A stretch of 64,000 nt of DNA from Thalassospiraceae bacterium LMO-SO8 (GCA_031655335.1 CP134226.1:2622001-2686000), one strand, 5' to 3'; positions 26,608 to 35,984 are shown, counted from the stretch's first letter. Notes: generated by a model from the letters alone, not told the origin. Numbers and translations are program-made.

Positions 26608-27954
26608 ATGACCGATTTTGCGGGCCTTAATCTGGCCCAACCCATCCTTCGTGCGCTGAGCGACGAAGGCTACACCACCCCCACCCCCATTCAGGAAAAA
26701 TCCATCCCGCCGCTGCTTGAGGGCCGCGATCTTCTGGGCGTGGCGCAGACGGGCACCGGCAAGACCGCGTCCTTCGCGCTGCCGATCCTGCAGTCCTTTG
26801 CGGAAAATTCGCGCAAGGCCGTGCCGAACCGCCCGTTCGTGCTGATCCTGGCGCCGACCCGCGAACTGGTGACCCAGATTGCCGACAGCCTGCGGACCTA
26901 CGGCCGTCAGATGCCCCTGCGGATTCAGACCGTGTTCGGCGGCACCTCCATGCGCAACCAGATCGTCGCCATGCAGCGCGGCGTTCATATTCTGGTCGCC
27001 ACGCCGGGCCGCCTGATGGACCTGATGAAGCAGCGCCAAGTGATTCTGGACAGCGTCGACGTTTTCGTCCTCGACGAAGCCGACCGCATGCTCGACATGG
27101 GCTTCATCGGCGACGTCAAGCGGATCGCCAAGGTGCTGCCCCGCGAGCGTCAGACCGTGCTGTTTTCGGCGACCATGCCGAAGACCGTCGAAGGCCTGGC
27201 GAACGAGCTTTTGAACGATCCCGTGAAGGTCGAAGTGACGCCCGCCGCGACGACGGTGGAAAAGATCGAACAGCGCCTGCTGTTCGTCGCCAAGGACGAC
27301 AAGCGGGCCTTGCTGGGCGAGCTGATGAACGATCCGCGCATCGAACGCGTCCTCATCTTCACGCGCACCAAGCACGGCGCGGACCGGGTCGCCCGGCATC
27401 TGCACGACAACGGTGTGAAGTCCGACGCGATCCACGGCAACAAGGCCCAGAACGCCCGCCAGCGGGCCCTCAAGGGCTTCCGCGACGGCGACATCCGCGC
27501 CCTGGTGGCGACGGACATCGCCGCCCGCGGCATCGATGTCGACGGCGTGACCCACGTCATCAACTTCGACCTGCCGAACGATGCGGAAAGCTATGTTCAC
27601 CGCATCGGCCGCACGGCGCGGGCGGGAGCTTCGGGCATCGCCATTTCCTTCTGCGCCCATGACGAGCGCGGTTGTCTGCGCGATATCGAGAAGTGCATCC
27701 GCCAGCCCGTGCCGGTGTTCGACGGCCATCCCTACCATGCCGCCGATATCGCCAATTCGGCCGCCAATGACAGTGGTCCCGATGTGCGCAAGAACAACGG
27801 CGGCGGTGGCGGACGCAATGGCCAGAACCGTGGTGGCGGCGGTCAGAACCGGGGCGGCCCGAGCCGTGGCGGTCCGAGCGGCGGCGGCGCCAAGCGCGGC
27901 GGCGGTCGCAGTCGTCGTGGCTCCCACGGCGGCAACCGCGGTATGGCGGCCTAA
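26608..27954 (+). CDS. DEAD-box ATP-dependent RNA helicase (RhlE-like)
   Basis: This 448-residue RNA helicase has all the core motifs in order: Q motif [11 protein letters not shown] near 22, motif I AQTGTGKT near 47, PTRELV near 90, TPGR near 132, DEAD near 153, SAT near 185, ARGID near 308 and [10 protein letters not shown] near 332. The C-terminal ~60 residues form a low-complexity RGG/Gly-Asn tail ([19 protein letters not shown]) that should bind RNA and may drive condensation. RhlE-type helicases act in ribosome assembly and RNA turnover, especially in the cold; the same window carries a cold-shock protein, but not in the same operon. Confidence 0.95.
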   Translation: MTDFAGLNLAQPILRALSDEGYTTPTPIQEKSIPPLLEGRDLLGVAQTGTGKTASFALPILQSFAENSRKAVPNRPFVLILAPTRELVTQIADSLRTYGRQMPLRIQTVFGGTSMRNQIVAMQRGVHILVATPGRLMDLMKQRQVILDSVDVFVLDEADRMLDMGFIGDVKRIAKVLPRERQTVLFSATMPKTVEGLANELLNDPVKVEVTPAATTVEKIEQRLLFVAKDDKRALLGELMNDPRIERVLIFTRTKHGADRVARHLHDNGVKSDAIHGNKAQNARQRALKGFRDGDIRALVATDIAARGIDVDGVTHVINFDLPNDAESYVHRIGRTARAGASGIAISFCAHDERGCLRDIEKCIRQPVPVFDGHPYHAADIANSAANDSGPDVRKNNGGGGGRNGQNRGGGGQNRGGPSRGGPSGGGAKRGGGRSRRGSHGGNRGMAA

Positions 27955-28171
27955 CACGATCAAGGGTTAGACCGGCCGCTGTCCTGCGGTTTAAGACCAA
28001 GGGAACAGCGCCAAGACGATGGCACCGCCCACCTTTCCGAGCCACGGGATTCATACGATCACCGTGAACCTGGAATTGGCGGGGCGTGCCGTCGTCCTAT
28101 GTCTTCAACGTGCTGTTTTCGACCTTGGATGCGGTGGCTGAAGTCTGGCCCCGCATCGCTCCGTTCGACAG

Positions 28172-28990
28172 CTAACGTCCGGCGGGCCGGGCGGCCTCTT
28201 CGTAAAACCCGAACAGCATGTCGGCGGCTTCGTTGACGGCCTTGTTCAGGCAATGGCCGATGCCGGCGACAAAGGCCGCATCCGCCGCGGCGTCGGGCGA
28301 AAACCGGGCGTCCATGTCCTGCGGAGGCAGAACGGGGGGTTCCCCCTTCCAGGTAAAGCGTCCCGCGCGTATCACTGCGTCGTAGGCGCGGCGCGGTTCC
28401 AGCCCGTCCGGCGCGATGAATTTTTCGAACGTTCCGCCTTGAGGGACGGAGGTCAGCGTGGCCACCCATTCCTCGAAATCGGCGTGATGGCTCTCGCCCT
28501 TGATCGTATGGCCGTATTGGGACAGATCGCCGATGTAATGCATGGCGGCGCCCAGGTAATAAGCGGCATGGCCGGGGTTTCCCGCGCGGTAGGCGTCGAT
28601 GGCTTTGTCGTATTCCTGTTGTGCGCGCGCCGCCGGCGTGTCGTAGGTCACGTTGCCGAAATCGTCGAACCGCAGGTCGTGGCGGCCTTTTCCCGTGTCG
28701 TTGTAACCCCGGTTGGGCAGGCCGCATTGCGCGCGGATATCGGCGTAGTCCGGTGCCTCTGTGCCGATCAGCATGAGGATACGATGCGGGTCGAGCCAGG
28801 CGCGGGCGTCCGCCGGCAGCAGCATCCGCGCGTGGTCGGCGATCCAGTCATGGGTGGCATAGGGCGGTGCCAGGCAGTCGGCCGCGCTGTTGGTGACCTT
28901 GTTGTCCGGCGGGCCGTTCTTCCATGCCTGTGCGGGCGTTGCCGTCAGGGCGGCCAGAATCAGAACCGCCACGGCGCCGCGCGGTACCAT
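28172..28990 (-). CDS. Secreted zinc-dependent phospholipase C/S1-P1 nuclease-like enzyme
   Basis: This 272-residue exported enzyme has a signal peptide ending TPAQA followed directly by Trp. That is striking because in this fold the mature N-terminal Trp is itself a zinc ligand. Other expected ligands are visible: THDWIADHA near 46, HYIGDLSQYGH near 150 (the H-x3-D-x5-H signature) and HHADFEEW near 168. The substrate could be a phospholipid or nucleic acid. The ATG at 28990 lies four bases after the stop of the upstream amidotransferase gene, so the two are coupled; a TTG farther upstream lacks a ribosome site. GAGG sits unusually close to the ATG. Confidence 0.85.
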   Translation of the reverse strand: MVPRGAVAVLILAALTATPAQAWKNGPPDNKVTNSAADCLAPPYATHDWIADHARMLLPADARAWLDPHRILMLIGTEAPDYADIRAQCGLPNRGYNDTGKGRHDLRFDDFGNVTYDTPAARAQQEYDKAIDAYRAGNPGHAAYYLGAAMHYIGDLSQYGHTIKGESHHADFEEWVATLTSVPQGGTFEKFIAPDGLEPRRAYDAVIRAGRFTWKGEPPVLPPQDMDARFSPDAAADAAFVAGIGHCLNKAVNEAADMLFGFYEEAARPAGR

Positions 28991-28994
28991 TACC

Positions 28995-29804
28995 TCACAG
29001 AGCGAACGGCGAGACGACAAGGCCGCCGTCCCCGGCGATCACCAGATGGTCCGGTTCGATCGCCGTCCATTGCTTGAGGTCGTCATCCAACGGTTCGGAC
29101 AAAATGATGATCGCCGTGCCCGTGGCCACGGTCACTTCGTCCGCCGTGTCATGGGGCTTGGCGCCCATGCCGACATACAGTGTCGGCACCCGGCCCGACG
29201 ACGCATGGCGCAGGGCCCAGATGGTCTGCCCGTCCGTCAGCGCGATGGTCATGTTGAAGGGCTCGGTGACGCCGGCGTCCTTCTGGGCCTTTTCGATGGT
29301 CTGGACCGCCTGACGGATGGCCGCTTCCGGGTCTTCGTCCAGACCGAAGGTCAGCAGTAGATGGAAGAAGATTTCGCTGTCCGTGGTGCCCTGAATGTTG
29401 GGAAACAGTTCCGGTGACACGGCGAAGGCCAGGGCGCGCCGCACCCTGGACCAACCGCCGATTTCACCGTTGTGCATGAACAGCCATTTGCCGTGACGGA
29501 AGGGATGGCAGTTGGTGCGGTTGACGGAGGTGCCTGTGGTCGCCCGCACATGGCCGAAGAACAGGTGCGATTTGACCTGCTCGGAAATGTTCAACAGGTT
29601 GATGTCGTTCCACGCCGGCAGGATATCCTTGTACAGGCCGGGGCGGTCCCGTTCGCCGTACCAGCCGATTCCGAAGCCGTCCGCATTGACCACATGCGCG
29701 CTTTCGCTGGCCGACAGGCTTTGCCGGGTCAGCGAGTTTTCCGGGCGCAGCAAAAGGGTATCCAGGTAGATGGGCGGTCCCGCGTAGGCGAGCCAGCGGC
29801 ACAT
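28995..29804 (-). CDS. Class II glutamine amidotransferase (YafJ/EgtC-like)
   Basis: This 269-residue Ntn-type amidotransferase has the nucleophile Cys2 at the very N-terminus (MCRWLAYAG), NADGFGIGWYG near 40, and the glutamine-binding loop FFGHVRATTGTSVNRTNCHPF near 83 followed by FMHNGEIGG. The domain stands alone, as in YafJ and in EgtC of ergothioneine synthesis; no egt genes are present, so the target is unknown. It is the first gene of a two-gene unit with the secreted zinc enzyme downstream (4-base gap) and lies 21 bases after the SDR gene, so all three may be one operon. Confidence 0.9.
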   Translation of the reverse strand: MCRWLAYAGPPIYLDTLLLRPENSLTRQSLSASESAHVVNADGFGIGWYGERDRPGLYKDILPAWNDINLLNISEQVKSHLFFGHVRATTGTSVNRTNCHPFRHGKWLFMHNGEIGGWSRVRRALAFAVSPELFPNIQGTTDSEIFFHLLLTFGLDEDPEAAIRQAVQTIEKAQKDAGVTEPFNMTIALTDGQTIWALRHASSGRVPTLYVGMGAKPHDTADEVTVATGTAIIILSEPLDDDLKQWTAIEPDHLVIAGDGGLVVSPFAL

Positions 29805-29825
29805 GTCGGTGGTCCTTTCCCGATA

Positions 29826-30617
29826 TCAGCTGTAACGGTTGCCGGCGGCGACCCCGCCGCCATCGACGACGAGGGTCTGTCCGGTGATGAAGCTGCCGGC
29901 GTCGGACGCCAGCAGGATCGCCATGCCGGCGATGTCCTCGGGTTCGCCCAGGCGGCCGAGCGGATAGGCTGCCTCGGCCCGCGCGCGGGCTTCCGGGTCT
30001 TCCCACAGGGCGCGCGCGAAATCGGTCTTGATCAGGCCGGGTGCGATGGCGTTGGCGCGGATGTTGTGGGGGCCCCATTCGATCGCCAGATTGCGCGCCA
30101 ACTGCATATCGGCGGCCTTGGACACCGCATAGGCGCCCAGGTTCAAGGAGCCCTTGAGCCCGCCCACGGACGAGATCAGGATCACCGCGCCGTCGCGCCG
30201 GGCCGCCATGTCCGGCAGCACCATGTTGCACAGCTTCAGCACGTTGGTGACGTTGACCTGTAGAATCTTTTCCCAGGCGCCGTCGTCGATGCCGGACATC
30301 GGCCCGTGATAGGGGTTCACGGCGGCGTTGCAGACCAGAACGTCGATCCGCCCCCATTCCGCCTTGACCCGCTCGACCAAGGATTTGAGCTGATCCGCGT
30401 CCGACACGTTGCAGGCGGCGGCCATGGCCTCGCCGGGATCGTCGTAATTTTCCTGGTTGATCGCGTCGGCGACGGCCTCGCAGGCGTCCAGCTTGCGCGA
30501 GGTGATGACCACCTTGGCGCCCTGGCGGGCGTAGGCTTCGGCGATGGCCTTGCCGATTCCCCGGCTTGAACCCGTGATCAAGGCGACCTTGCCTGTCAGG
30601 TCGAACATGGTGGTCAT
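29826..30617 (-). CDS. Short-chain dehydrogenase/reductase (SDR) family oxidoreductase
   Basis: This 263-residue classical SDR has the NAD(P) fingerprint TGSSRGIGKAIAEA near residue 15, NAAVN near 97, the catalytic Ser in LISSVGG near 148 and the Tyr-x3-Lys pair in AYAVSKAA near 162, and ends with the usual SFITGQTLVVDGG. The start is the ATG at 30617 with GGAGG seven bases upstream; the frame is open farther upstream but not protein-like. FabG-like length. The substrate is unknown. It is likely the first gene of the SDR-amidotransferase-zinc-enzyme run. Confidence 0.92.
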   Translation of the reverse strand: MTTMFDLTGKVALITGSSRGIGKAIAEAYARQGAKVVITSRKLDACEAVADAINQENYDDPGEAMAAACNVSDADQLKSLVERVKAEWGRIDVLVCNAAVNPYHGPMSGIDDGAWEKILQVNVTNVLKLCNMVLPDMAARRDGAVILISSVGGLKGSLNLGAYAVSKAADMQLARNLAIEWGPHNIRANAIAPGLIKTDFARALWEDPEARARAEAAYPLGRLGEPEDIAGMAILLASDAGSFITGQTLVVDGGGVAAGNRYS

Positions 30618-30762
30618 GGCGCTTCCTCCGTCTGGCCGGGTATTTCCCCTTGTCCGGCGACACTTTTTCACGGTTTTCGGGGTTTGGGAACGGGCCAGCG
30701 TGCGAATTTCCATGGCTAACTTTAGGCAGGGTTGACCCGGGCCGGCGCATGCACTTCACTTT

Positions 30763-31914
30763 GTGCAAACAGAGGGTGGGATTCCCGCCACAAATAACGT
30801 TTCCGTGTCGAACACGGAACGCAGACCGCTCGTGAGGCCCGACTTGGCCAACATCAATTTGCGTTCTTTCACCGTCCTGATCGTCGATCAGGACGACGCT
30901 CATCGTTGGATGATGCACAACCTTCTGCAAGCCTTGGGCGTCGGCGAGATTCTGACCGCCAACAGCAACGACGAAGCGCTCAGCCTTCTGAAACGGCTGT
31001 CGAAAAAAAGCATCACCGAACGGGTCGATACCGTCGACTTCATGATCTGTGACATGTTCGAGGAACTGTTGAACGGCATCGACATGGTGCGGTGGATCCG
31101 CATGAATCGGGATTCGCCGAACCGCTTTTTGCCGGTCATCCTGATCGCCAAGGCGTTCGATCCGAAGACCGTCTCCGCGGCCCGCGGCTTCGGGGCGACC
31201 CAGTTCCTGCTCAAGCCGGTGACGGTGGACGCCCTGGTCGACCGCATTCTGACCGTCATCAACCGGCCCCGGCCGTTCGTCTATAACACCGCCTATTTCG
31301 GCCCCGACCGGCGGGGCAACCTTAAGCCGGTGCCCAAAGAACGCCGCGACCTGGACCGTTCCGACGTCCGTGTCGACCGCTCGCCGTTGGCGACCGCGCT
31401 GGAACGCTTTCCCAACGACAGCGTGATTCGCATCTTCCGGCCGCCGAACCATCTGAAGCGCAAGGCCGGCGGCGGCGACGATAGCGATGCCCTGTTCACC
31501 CAGGGGGCCGTGTTCAAGGCGCAGAAGGAATTGGATCGGTCGAAGGAAGAATACGTGGGATCGGCCCTGGATTACGTGATCAGCCTACAGCGGATCATGG
31601 TCGAGGCGGGGGCGGCGGCGGACAAATCGGAACACTTCCAGCGTATTCACGGGCTCGCCAAGCAGTTGGGTTTGCAGGGTGAAACCTTCGGCTACCCCCT
31701 GGTCTCCATGGTCGGAAATTCGCTGATGCGGTTTACGGGCGGCGGCCTGCCCAACAGCGCTTCCAGCATCGAACTGGTCAAGGTGCATATCGATTCCCTG
31801 ACCGTCATCCTACGCAACAATATCGCGGGCGACGGCGGTGATACGGGGCGCGAACTGGTGTCCCAGCTTCAGGCGGCGATCAGGAAAATCACCCGGTCCG
31901 CCGCCGCGGGATGA
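30763..31914 (+). CDS. Response-regulator receiver protein with novel C-terminal helical domain
   Basis: A CheY-like receiver (about 35-170) carries the acidic pair in VLIVDQDDAH, the phospho-acceptor Asp in FMICDMFEE and the conserved Lys in QFLLKPVTVD. The usual Thr/Ser after strand 4 is Ala (VILIAKAF), which may weaken signalling. A basic linker follows (GPDRRGNLKPVPKERRD near 185), then a ~150-residue helical C-terminal region that I do not recognise and that has no DNA-binding motif. The start is uncertain: GTG at 30763 or 30832, or TTG at 30844 with TGAGG six bases upstream. The later starts fit the domain boundary better. No kinase gene is adjacent. Confidence 0.82.
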   Translation: MQTEGGIPATNNVSVSNTERRPLVRPDLANINLRSFTVLIVDQDDAHRWMMHNLLQALGVGEILTANSNDEALSLLKRLSKKSITERVDTVDFMICDMFEELLNGIDMVRWIRMNRDSPNRFLPVILIAKAFDPKTVSAARGFGATQFLLKPVTVDALVDRILTVINRPRPFVYNTAYFGPDRRGNLKPVPKERRDLDRSDVRVDRSPLATALERFPNDSVIRIFRPPNHLKRKAGGGDDSDALFTQGAVFKAQKELDRSKEEYVGSALDYVISLQRIMVEAGAAADKSEHFQRIHGLAKQLGLQGETFGYPLVSMVGNSLMRFTGGGLPNSASSIELVKVHIDSLTVILRNNIAGDGGDTGRELVSQLQAAIRKITRSAAAG

Positions 31915-32022
31915 CAAAGGCCTGAATGGGGGTAATTTATATGTTGTTTTATATGTAATTTTATATTTAAATAAATCGGTAGCAGACGCCGGACGCTTCC
32001 GGTTGCCCGAACGGGAAGGCAA

Positions 32023-32535
32023 ATGATGCAGATACCGAAACCGATATTCAGCCCCCGTCACGGTTACGTATGGCTGCCTGCCGCCTTGGCGTTGGCCCTC
32101 GGGCTGATGCCCCTGTCGGCGGCGGCGGAGACGACAGCCATGACCGGCGAGGGGGTTTCGGAATTTATTCTGCCGCCCCCTGTCGATCAGGATGGTCCCG
32201 CAGTGACCGCCCAGCCTGTTGCCGAGGTCGAGGAACAAGAGTTGATGACGCCGGCACCCCCCGCCGGCCCGAAGGTGCCGGTCGTCATCGCCGTGATCGA
32301 TGAGGACACGGCGTTCTGGCGGCAAGCCGATGCATCCAACGATCCGGAAAAAGTGAAGGTTTATCTGCTGACCTATCCCCGGGGGCATCACGTGGCGGCG
32401 GCCAAGGTTCGGTTCCGTGAACTATTGGGCGCCTTGTCGGCGCGGCCTGCGCCATTGCCGCAGCGGCGCCCGGCCCGGCCCGCGCGCCTTTTCGACGGCC
32501 CGCCGCCGGTCCCGCGCCGGCATCATGCTCTTTAG
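32023..32535 (+). CDS. Exported proline-rich protein with a YL-FP helical motif
   Basis: This 170-residue protein has an N-terminal signal or anchor (WLPAALALALGLMPLSAAA), a Pro/Glu-rich linker and a short helical module FWRQADASNDPEKVKVYLL...YPRGHHVAAAKVRFREL near 98-135. That module matches the recurrent 'FW-x-dp-x-YL-x-yP-G-x-A-x-R' motif found beside caspase-like and SEL1/TPR domains. It ends in a basic Pro/Arg tail. The function is unknown; it is probably a periplasmic or envelope protein. An AT-rich promoter-like stretch (31940-31975) precedes it. Confidence 0.72.
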   Translation: MMQIPKPIFSPRHGYVWLPAALALALGLMPLSAAAETTAMTGEGVSEFILPPPVDQDGPAVTAQPVAEVEEQELMTPAPPAGPKVPVVIAVIDEDTAFWRQADASNDPEKVKVYLLTYPRGHHVAAAKVRFRELLGALSARPAPLPQRRPARPARLFDGPPPVPRRHHAL

Positions 32536-32618
32536 CCCAGGTCTCCGGACATGGACTTAACCGAACCGTCACCCGGCGTTCACACCCGGGTCATTCGGGC
32601 CCTGTATCTACCGGGGCC

Positions 32619-33215
32619 ATGTTCGCAGCCCCTCGCATCCCCGTCCGCGCCGTGACACAGGACGTTTTACCCGGCACCATGGTTCTGGTCGTCGGCCCGT
32701 CCGGGGCGGGCAAGGACAGCCTGATCGACGGCGCCCGGCAGGCCTTTGCCGACGATGCCGGTGTTGTTTTCCCCCGCCGCGACATCACCCGCCCGGCCGA
32801 TGCCGGATCCGAGGACCATGCGGCGGTCACGGAAAGCCAGTTCCATGCGCGCCGTGAGTTGGGCGGCTATCTTCTGTCCTGGGGGGCCCATGGTCTGTGG
32901 TACGGCATCCCGACGGAAACCGTGGATGACCTTGTGGGCGGGCGCACGGTGGTGGTCAATGCGTCCCGTTCCGTGATCGAAGAGGCGCGGGGCCGGTTTC
33001 GGCACCTGCGTGTCATCTCGGTGACGGCTGATGAGGTGACGCTGCGCACGCGCCTGGGCGCCCGCGCGCGGGAAACCGACGAGCAGATCGCCCGTCGGCT
33101 GGAACGCGCCCGGGCCTTCCGCGTGGAAGGCCCGGACGTCATCGATTTTCCCAATGACGGGCCGCTCGAGGCGGCGGTCGGCCGGTTTACCCGTATTCTG
33201 CGGGACTTGGCCTGA
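32619..33215 (+). CDS. phnN: Ribose 1,5-bisphosphate phosphokinase (PhnN)
   Basis: This 198-residue guanylate-kinase-fold enzyme makes PRPP from ribose 1,5-bisphosphate and ATP in phosphonate catabolism. The P-loop is VVGPSGAGKDSLI near residue 25. The PhnN-specific block is RRDITRPADAGSEDHAAV near 53, with LSWGAHGLWYGIP near 85 in place of the guanylate-kinase GMP site. The ATG at 32619 has no strong ribosome site, and an ATG at M21 is possible. No other phn genes lie in the window, so the gene is isolated; an alternative route to PRPP or a moonlighting role is possible. Confidence 0.9.
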   Translation: MFAAPRIPVRAVTQDVLPGTMVLVVGPSGAGKDSLIDGARQAFADDAGVVFPRRDITRPADAGSEDHAAVTESQFHARRELGGYLLSWGAHGLWYGIPTETVDDLVGGRTVVVNASRSVIEEARGRFRHLRVISVTADEVTLRTRLGARARETDEQIARRLERARAFRVEGPDVIDFPNDGPLEAAVGRFTRILRDLA

Positions 33216-33228
33216 AGCACATCCCCTG

Positions 33229-33729
33229 TCAGTACAGGGCGACGACCTCGACCCGTCGGCTGCCGTTGAACCAGAACCAGTTGGGTGCCGTGTCGCCGAA
33301 GGCTTCCGCCCGTGACGAAACGCTGAGGTCCTGCGGCGCCACGCCGGCGCCGATCAGGCGGGCGGCGACGGCGCGGGCCCGGTTCATGGCAAGTTGGTCG
33401 TTCAGGTCCACGGGACCGCGTTTGTCCGCCTGACCGACGACGCAGATGGTCGTGCCGGACGGAAGGGTGTTTGCAAAGGCGCGGATATCGCCTTCCTGGT
33501 TGGCGGGGACGGCGGCGCTGCCGGTTTCGAACCCGGTGACGATCAAGGGAACGGATTGGCCGTGTTCGGTCGCCGCGTCGCAGGCCGCGTCATAAGGTTC
33601 CGCCGCGCGGGCGACACCCGCGGCAAGCAGGGCGGTTGCGAACAGCCCTGCCGCGGTCAGGCCGGCGGCGACCAGGCCGGTGGCGATCAGGCCCGCGGCG
33701 GGCCGGGGATGGTAGACATGGCTGGGCAT
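33229..33729 (-). CDS. OmpA-like peptidoglycan-binding domain protein
   Basis: This 166-residue exported protein has a long Ala/Gly/Leu signal peptide built of near-repeats (GLIATGLVAAGLTAAGLFATALLAAG), then an OmpA-C-like domain. VVGQADKRGPVDLN near 95 corresponds to the diaminopimelate-binding loop, and LAMNRARAVAARL near 115 is the conserved helix. It ends SRRVEVVALY, the usual last strand. The domain is compact and the Asp/Arg pair typical for peptidoglycan binding appears present. It is convergent with phnN. Confidence 0.82.
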   Translation of the reverse strand: MPSHVYHPRPAAGLIATGLVAAGLTAAGLFATALLAAGVARAAEPYDAACDAATEHGQSVPLIVTGFETGSAAVPANQEGDIRAFANTLPSGTTICVVGQADKRGPVDLNDQLAMNRARAVAARLIGAGVAPQDLSVSSRAEAFGDTAPNWFWFNGSRRVEVVALY

Positions 33730-33854
33730 GGTCTGTCTCCTTTACCGGGTTGATCCGATGACAGGAGGTATCGCCCGAAATCAGGGCCATTGTTGGCGGT
33801 AAATGGGACCATTTCGTGCCGCCGTGCCTTATTTCGGGGGACGCGGCCGGGGGC

Positions 33855-34517
33855 TCAGCGTTTGCGGGCGAGGGTCAGGCCGTCGGCCACGGACAGCAGC
33901 GAGATCGTGACCCGGCCGTCGTCCTTCAGGCCCGCGTTGAAGGCGCGGATCGCCTTCGTATCGACGCTGTCGTCCGTGGGGTCGATGACCCGCCCGTTCC
34001 ACAACACGTTGTCGACGGCGATCAGGCCGCCCGGTCGGATCAGGGTCAGGCAGCGTTCGAAATAATTCTGGTAGTTTTCCTTGTCGGCGTCGATGAACGC
34101 CAGGTCGAAGGCGCCGGCCCGGCCCTCGGATATCAGGGCGTCCAGGGTCTCGACCGCGGGAGCCAGGCGCAGGGTGATGCGTGCTTCCACGCCGGCTTCC
34201 GCCCAATAGCGGCGGGCGACGGATGTATATTCCTCGGACACGTCGCAGCATACCATTTCGCCGTCGTCAGGGAGGGCCATCGCCATGGCGAGCGAACTAT
34301 AGCCGGTGAAAGTCCCGACCTCGACGATCCTCCGGGCGCCCAGAAGCTCGACGAGCAGGGCCAACAGCTGGCCCTGGTCTGGGGAAATCTGCATGCCTGC
34401 GCGGGGGTGGCCGTCCGTTTCCTTGCGAAGCCGGGCAAGGATGTCCGGTTCGCGCAAGGTCGTCTCAAGGATGTAGTCGTAGAGGGCCCCGTCCAGCCCG
34501 GTCGTCGCTTTGCTCAC
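33855..34517 (-). CDS. Class I SAM-dependent O-methyltransferase (COMT-like)
   Basis: This 220-residue cation-dependent O-methyltransferase resembles the CCoAOMT/catechol OMT family. SAM motif I is VEVGTFTGYSSLAMA near residue 65, metal-binding Asp residues are in AFIDADKENYQNYF near 138, and VDNVLWNGRVID near 165 is the conserved strand and loop. The family methylates catechol-type hydroxyls with Mg2+; the physiological acceptor is unknown. It is probably monocistronic or cotranscribed with the small gene upstream at 34603. Confidence 0.93.
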   Translation of the reverse strand: MSKATTGLDGALYDYILETTLREPDILARLRKETDGHPRAGMQISPDQGQLLALLVELLGARRIVEVGTFTGYSSLAMAMALPDDGEMVCCDVSEEYTSVARRYWAEAGVEARITLRLAPAVETLDALISEGRAGAFDLAFIDADKENYQNYFERCLTLIRPGGLIAVDNVLWNGRVIDPTDDSVDTKAIRAFNAGLKDDGRVTISLLSVADGLTLARKR

Positions 34518-34602
34518 GGCCCATGCTCCTTATCGGCGAAGGCGTCCAGTAGCCTTTTCGCCATCATCGATACCGCTCGTCGGGCATGGGATGCAACCCG
34601 TG

Positions 34603-34836
34603 TCAGATGTGTTCGACGTTCACATCATGGCAACGGCGTCCGTAATGGCGGGCAAGCTGCGCACCTTCGTCCGCGCAGGGTTGTTGCGCATGCTTGTCTT
34701 CGCCGCGCCGGTGAGGAGACGGATGGTAAATTTTCCAGAACCCTTCCATGCCTTTGCGCCACAGGTCGAAATAGGTCCTCCAGGCATCGAAGTACAAAGC
34801 TTGGAAATCCCCGACAGTGGTGGCGTGTTTTTTCAT
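34603..34836 (-). CDS. Small hypothetical aromatic-rich protein
   Basis: This 77-residue protein was chosen from the ATG at 34836, because AGGAGG lies five bases upstream. The N-terminal half is Trp/Tyr/Phe-rich and helical (FQALYFDAWRTYFDLWRKGMEGFWKIYHP), giving an amphipathic surface. The C-terminal half is polar with His/Arg and two cysteines. I do not recognise a family. It reads well as a protein and has an excellent ribosome site, but there is no other support. Confidence 0.6.
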   Translation of the reverse strand: MKKHATTVGDFQALYFDAWRTYFDLWRKGMEGFWKIYHPSPHRRGEDKHAQQPCADEGAQLARHYGRRCHDVNVEHI

Positions 34837-34929
34837 GACACCCTCCTGAAACTTAAGAAAGTCATGATATTCTATTGCTGGGTGATCCGAATTGCTCCAG
34901 ATCAACTCCGCCGATGCCGGCGAAGCCCC

Positions 34930-35310
34930 CTATTCTCCGCGGGAAACGGTGACGGCCGCGCCTGCCGGAACGGCGGCTAGGGTCTTCACATCCTCGACGG
35001 CATCCGCCCAGATGTTGCAGGGCGAGGCCAGACGGCATTCGTCGCCCTGGGAGATGGGTGTGGGGCCGAACCCGATGGCGATGCTGTCGCCGTCGGGCCA
35101 GAACGCGATCTCGCCCGGCTGAACCACGGCGCGGGCATCGGCCTCGCGGCTTAGGGACACGGGCGTCGCAAAATAAACTTCCTCGCCCCAGGTGCTGGCC
35201 TGGGACGTAAAGGGTGCGGCTTCCCACATCGCGGCGGCGGTCGGTGTGTTGCGCAGGTTGACGTTCAGGGTCACGCTTCCGATGGTCATCTTGATCGTCT
35301 TCATGGTCAA
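34930..35310 (-). CDS. Cyclophilin-like fold protein (DUF3830/TM1367-type)
   Basis: This ~126-residue beta-barrel protein matches the small cyclophilin-like family. [10 protein letters not shown] is near 25, the diagnostic [11 protein letters not shown] near 41, [22 protein letters not shown] near 67 and [14 protein letters not shown] near 98. The family is of unknown function, and a few members are linked to small-molecule binding. The first codon could be TTG at 35310 (AGGAGG six bases upstream) or the ATG two codons later; the former has the better spacing. It probably forms a unit with the downstream small gene. Confidence 0.83.
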   Translation of the reverse strand: MTMKTIKMTIGSVTLNVNLRNTPTAAAMWEAAPFTSQASTWGEEVYFATPVSLSREADARAVVQPGEIAFWPDGDSIAIGFGPTPISQGDECRLASPCNIWADAVEDVKTLAAVPAGAAVTVSRGE

Positions 35311-35390
35311 ACGAGGCCTCCTCCTCCTCAGATATCCAATGTCTACTCCCCACAGACTTTTTAACGCATTCGTTGAATGTTCCGAACCCC

Positions 35391-35795
35391 CTATTGCAGG
35401 GTTGGATCGATCTCTTCCCGGTCAGCGGCGCCGCGGTCCTGGCAGGGGCCGGCCTGATGGTGAACCATGCGCCACAGGGGGCCCACCCGCACGAAGACAT
35501 TGGTCGCGGTCAGCAGCGTTCCGGGCATGCGTTCGAACCCGGTGACATAGGCCGTGTCCCCCAGGGAATATGCCCGCGCGCCGACGCAGCGGATGTCCGC
35601 CGTCTCGCCCGAGGATAAAATCGTCTTCCAGCTGTCCATCACCGCCTGTCGGCCGGCCAGAGGCCGCCATCCCGGGTGGATGCAGGTGATGTCCCGGTCA
35701 TCGGCCCAGGCGGTCCGCATCCGTTCGATGCTGCCGTCGGCGAAGGCGGCGTAAAAGGTGTCGTTGGCGAACAGGATCGCTTCCCGGTCTGACAT
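35391..35795 (-). CDS. SnoaL/NTF2-like domain protein
   Basis: This 134-residue NTF2-like cone-fold protein matches the DUF4440/SnoaL-like group. [26 protein letters not shown] begins the first helices, [21 protein letters not shown] near 40 is the conserved pocket segment, and the C-terminal strands RMVHHQAGP end the fold. Members are often isomerases, polyketide cyclases or scaffolds; a ligand cannot be assigned. The ATG at 35795 follows GGGAGAA; the frame is open upstream but non-homologous. Confidence 0.85.
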   Translation of the reverse strand: MSDREAILFANDTFYAAFADGSIERMRTAWADDRDITCIHPGWRPLAGRQAVMDSWKTILSSGETADIRCVGARAYSLGDTAYVTGFERMPGTLLTATNVFVRVGPLWRMVHHQAGPCQDRGAADREEIDPTLQ

Positions 35796-35984
35796 GCGTG
35801 GATTTCTCCCGTTTTTGCTTTCGCCGCCCTTGGGACCTGCCGCCCGGCGGGAAGACAGGGACAACGAATTGATCCTAATCGCGCCCGGGCAGTCAAAGTT
35901 CTGGCGGTCTCCCCGATCATTCCTGAAAATGGCGGCAATCGCCCGCCGCATCAACGGCGAAGCTGTTCATGTAAGGATTGGAAC

